Positions 61,002 to 64,000 of a stretch of 64,000 bases of DNA are shown piece by piece. The position numbers were made by a program, and so were the translations under genes. The DNA lies in the NCBI GenBank assembly GCA_012274445.1, contig JAAROD010000054.1, positions 992,001 to 1,056,000 on the forward strand. Reading direction: 5' to 3'. Position 1 is the first letter of the stretch; every line of letters begins with the position of its first letter. The stretch comes from Sclerotiophoma versabilis (Eukaryota; Ascomycota; Dothideomycetes; Pleosporales; Didymellaceae). The notes beneath the pieces are model-generated. The model saw only the letters and a list, made by a program, of their open reading frames with translations, did no database searches and was not told the DNA's origin.

Positions 61002-62852
61002 TCTAATATAATCTACTATTAAGTTAGCTACTCTATTAAGTTAGCTACTTAATACTAAGACCTATTAAACTTCTTAACTATTTATAATATAACTATAACT
61101 AAATATAGAATTACTTTTTTATAAAGAAAGAGTAATTCTTACTATCTAATTACTTAAATCTAATATATTACTAAGCTTTAGGCATATTACTTTAGTGTAT
61201 AGAGTATTCTAGAGTACTCTAATAAACTAATATATTAGAATATATTTCTAATATAATACCTACTTTAACTAATTAAATCCTACTAAGAGTAAAGAGGATA
61301 GTTTTATTATATATATAAGAGACCTATCTCTATATAAATTTACTCTCTTTTATACTAAAGTACGTAGTATAGCTAATTAATTATTAGCTATACGTACGAG
61401 CACCTATATTAGTATTAAATAGGTAGAATACTTTATTATATATTAACTATAAATTAAATCTTAGCTATTATAACCTAGAGACTACTATAGAGTCCTATAT
61501 AGTAACTCTATAATTATTAAGCTATAGTTTAAGCTAGTAGCTAGTATAAAAGCTAAGTGTAGTATTCTTAATAAAGATACCTATAACTTTAATAAAACTA
61601 GGTTCTAAATAGGCGTAGGGGGGTCTATTAAGGTAGTTACTATAGTAGAGATTTGTCTTAACTCTATTAGACGCTAACCTAGTAATTATAAGTAGGTTAC
61701 CCTAATTACTGCTGTTAGTACAGGTAGCTAGCTTATTCTACCTTTCTTTATCTTTAAAGAAAAGAACTATAACTAAGCCTAGTATTATAATAATTCTAAG
61801 AACTAGAAGATTACTATATCTAATAATAGCTAGACTACTAATAAAGTAGAGATTACCTAGCTTTAGTACTTTATTAAGTATACTACTTAGTATATAGTTA
61901 ATAATTACTAGCTACTTATCTTTAATAGCTATAAGTTCTATAATTTAATTAGATTCTAGAATATTTATAAAGAAAATAATATTATTACTCTCTATATACC
62001 TATACACGCCTCTTATATTCTATAACCCCTAAATATTAGATACTTCTCTTTCTTAAAGTATGCATATAAGAAGAAAGTAGAAGCTCTAGTAAATAGCTAT
62101 ATTAACTATATTAATAAGCTAGTATTCCTAGTAGTATTTCTAGTAGTATACTAAGGTAATTTCTTATTAGATAATATTAAAGCTAGATTTAGAGCTACTA
62201 GTTTAGTGCTTCTAAACCTAGAAGCAGTGCTATTAAAGCTAGAGATTAAGCCTTAAATACTGTTACTACTGCTACCTACTACCCTCTAGAACTCTAGAAC
62301 CTCTAGTAATACTCTTAAATTATAGGCCTAATCTATACTAATAAAGAACTATATTTAAACCTATACTAGGTTCTTTCTAATAGTACTTATAACTATAGTA
62401 TAGTAGATATAGAAAGGTACAGAAATACTAGTATATACTAGAACTATTTTAGCTAGTAAAATTATTAAGCTTTAAGCTGCTAATACTGCTATAGCTAAGT
62501 ATAGAAGCTAAAAAAGAAAGTATATATAGAAAGAGAGAACTCTTATATAGAAGAAAGTAGAGAATATAGTAGCTTAGAAAGATATAGTAGTGCTAGTAAA
62601 GAAGGTAAGATATAAGAAAAGGTATATAGCTAGTAGTAGTAGCTAGAGTATTCTCTACTATAGTATATATAGTAAGCTAGAGTATACTAAAAGAACCTAT
62701 ATAAAAGGTATAGCTGTATTAGGTAATTAATTCTATCTACTTTTTACTAAAATTAGTTATAGTAGTGTTAAGATATTAGAGGTAGAGTAATAGAGGAGTA
62801 TATTAGGTAGCTAACTTGGTAGAGTAGCTAACTTAATAGTAGATTATATTAG
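61002..62852 (+). mobile_element. Fot1/pogo-type DNA transposon inserted in Gypsy B
   Basis: Terminal inverted repeats of at least 50 bp: 61003 onward (CTAATATAATCTACTATTAA...) and the reverse complement ending at 62852. TA lies beside both ends (61000-61001 and 62853-62854, with one extra base on the left), as expected for the Tc1/mariner superfamily. Inside, on the plus strand, the Fot1-like DDE transposase is legible: a YQLLIFNSYKFYN segment (from DGHGSH) at about 61.9 kb and PIHASYILxPLNIRYFS (from HTSHILQPLD) at about 62.01-62.06 kb. Stops are from RIP. Removing it rejoins the two parts of the Gypsy reverse transcriptase. Confidence 0.78.
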
Positions 62853-64000
62853 TATATAAAGTACCTTAGCTTTATTCTAGAGGCTAGAAAGAAAATTTCT
62901 ATAAATTCTAAAAAGGTATAAGTAATTAAGAAGTAGTAAGCTCTAACTACTATTAAGAGTATATAAAAGTTTTTAGAATTTACTAATTTCTATAAGAAGT
63001 TTATTAAGAACTTTACTACTTTATTTAAGCTACTTATATAGCTTATAAAGAAAAACTTACTATTCTAATAGAAGAAGAAGTAAGAGTAAGCCTTTCTAGT
63101 CTTAAAGAAAGCCTTTCTATTAGAAAAGGTACTTACTACCTTAGACCTAAAGAGAAAGGCTATAGTTAAATATAATTTCTCTAGCTTTACTATAGGTACT
63201 ACCTTCTTATAAGAAGATATATTTAGTAACCTCTATATAGTTATATATTTCTTATAAAAGTTTCTTTTTTATAAAGTAAACTACTCTATTTATAATAAAG
63301 AAGTTCTAGTAGTAATCTTCTACCTATAGAAATAGAATACTAAACTCTAAAGTATATAAGAGTTTAAAGTTATTACTAACTATAAGAACCTTAAGTACTT
63401 TACTAAGAAATAAAAGCTTACTAAAAGATATATATAATAGGCTTAAATTATAATCTAGTTTAGTAATATAAAGATCTACTATAGACTAGAAAAAGAAAAT
63501 ATATAAGTAGACGCTCTATTAAGAAGAAACTAAGATATACTCTAAGAAGAAGATAATTAGTAGCTTACTAGTAGAGAGTTTATTATACTTATTCTATCTT
63601 ATTAATAGAATCTTACCTATACTACTTCTATATAAACGCCTACTCTTACTATAGAGAATACTATCTTACTAAATACCTTACCTTAGCTACTACCTTTAAA
63701 TAACTTAATAGCTTACTACTAGAACTAAGCTATAGAAGATAATAAAATATACTTAGCTATATAATAAGCTATTAAGAATAGTATAAGATTTCTAAACACT
63801 ATTATAAAAAAGATAGTAGTATTCTTAGGTAACTATATAGTAATAGATAATAATAAACTCTAGTAAAGAAATAGAACCTAGGTACTAAATAGTAAACCTA
63901 TCTATATAGGTATTATATAGTAAGTATATCTTATAGTCTAGATAGAATACTCTAGAAGAGAAGAAACCTACTATATAATAGTAAGAATATAGTACTAGCT

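Larger units (their letters stand above)
51000..64000 (+). mobile_element. Ty3/Gypsy retrotransposon B, RIP-mutated, interrupted twice and cut by the window end
   Basis: Read on the plus strand: a protease/linker segment YNIILEKTxLENI (about 52615-52680); a reverse transcriptase with LYFYIDYRVLNTL (about 53180) and FIYLDNILIFT (YLDD box at 53488-53499 turned to YLDN). After the Copia insertion the palm continues as YLKINKYKFN (60.96-61.00 kb). After the Fot1 insertion come the thumb/connection KFLEFTNFYKKFIKNF (about 62.96-63.02 kb) and RNase H (KVITNYKNLKYFTKK, then a PGKEN-like REKEN and DALLRRNQD) at 63.3-63.53 kb. Integrase lies at or beyond the right edge. The left boundary is uncertain and no LTR was placed. 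Confidence 0.75.

Noticed and set aside
31720..64000. Search for CRISPR arrays, bacterial operons or prophage
   Set aside because: The sequence is eukaryotic and repeat-rich through transposons; no direct-repeat/spacer arrays or ribosome binding sites apply.

Overview
The window reads as nuclear DNA of a filamentous ascomycete, most likely a Dothideomycete (Pleosporales-like). Introns are 45-58 nt with GT...AG ends and CTNAC/CTAAC branch sites. Secreted proteins carry signal peptides and KR (kexin) sites. The gene families are typical of plant-associated or saprotrophic fungi. The exact species cannot be told from the sequence alone.

Region 1 (1 to about 23.2 kb) is ordinary GC-balanced gene space. 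In order it holds an M20 metallopeptidase cut by the window edge (-), a small secreted hydrophobic protein (+), a class II haem peroxidase (+), a broken Grg1-like stress gene, a methyltransferase-like protein (-) head to head with the vacuolar M28 protease PFF1 (+), a long coiled-coil protein (+), a seven-exon GH35 beta-galactosidase (-), an MFS transporter (-) and a four-exon secreted tyrosinase (-). Several products are extracellular and act on sugars or phenolics. The galactosidase and the transporter lie in tandem on one strand.

Region 2 (about 23.8-31.7 kb) is a transition zone of decay. It contains a 285-bp MITE-like element with 35-bp inverted repeats and a perfect 9-bp flanking repeat, a broken multi-membrane-span reading frame, a protein kinase pseudogene and a CorA-like transporter with an early stop. 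Most of their stop codons can be derived from CAA, CAG or CGA by single C-to-T changes. A small single-span membrane peptide gene with its own TATA box sits at the edge.

Region 3 (about 31.7-64 kb) is a repeat graveyard altered by RIP (repeat-induced point mutation). CA and TG dinucleotides are nearly gone, TA is in excess and ATG codons are rare. After a GC-rich minisatellite and a hexamer microsatellite come a Copia element (LTRs 275/288 bp, -), a Gypsy element (LTRs 177 bp, -), a truncated second copy of the first Copia carrying a 465-bp TRIM with 86-bp LTRs, two Fot1/pogo-like remnants, and a + strand Gypsy running off the right end. That Gypsy is interrupted first by a 7.4-kb Copia (227-bp LTRs, TATAA target duplication) and then by a 1.85-kb Fot1-like transposon. 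The Copia elements and the TRIM share an identical 13-nt primer binding site, which suggests the TRIM was mobilised by Copia proteins. The 7.4-kb Copia also holds a long antisense reading frame between pol and its 3' LTR.
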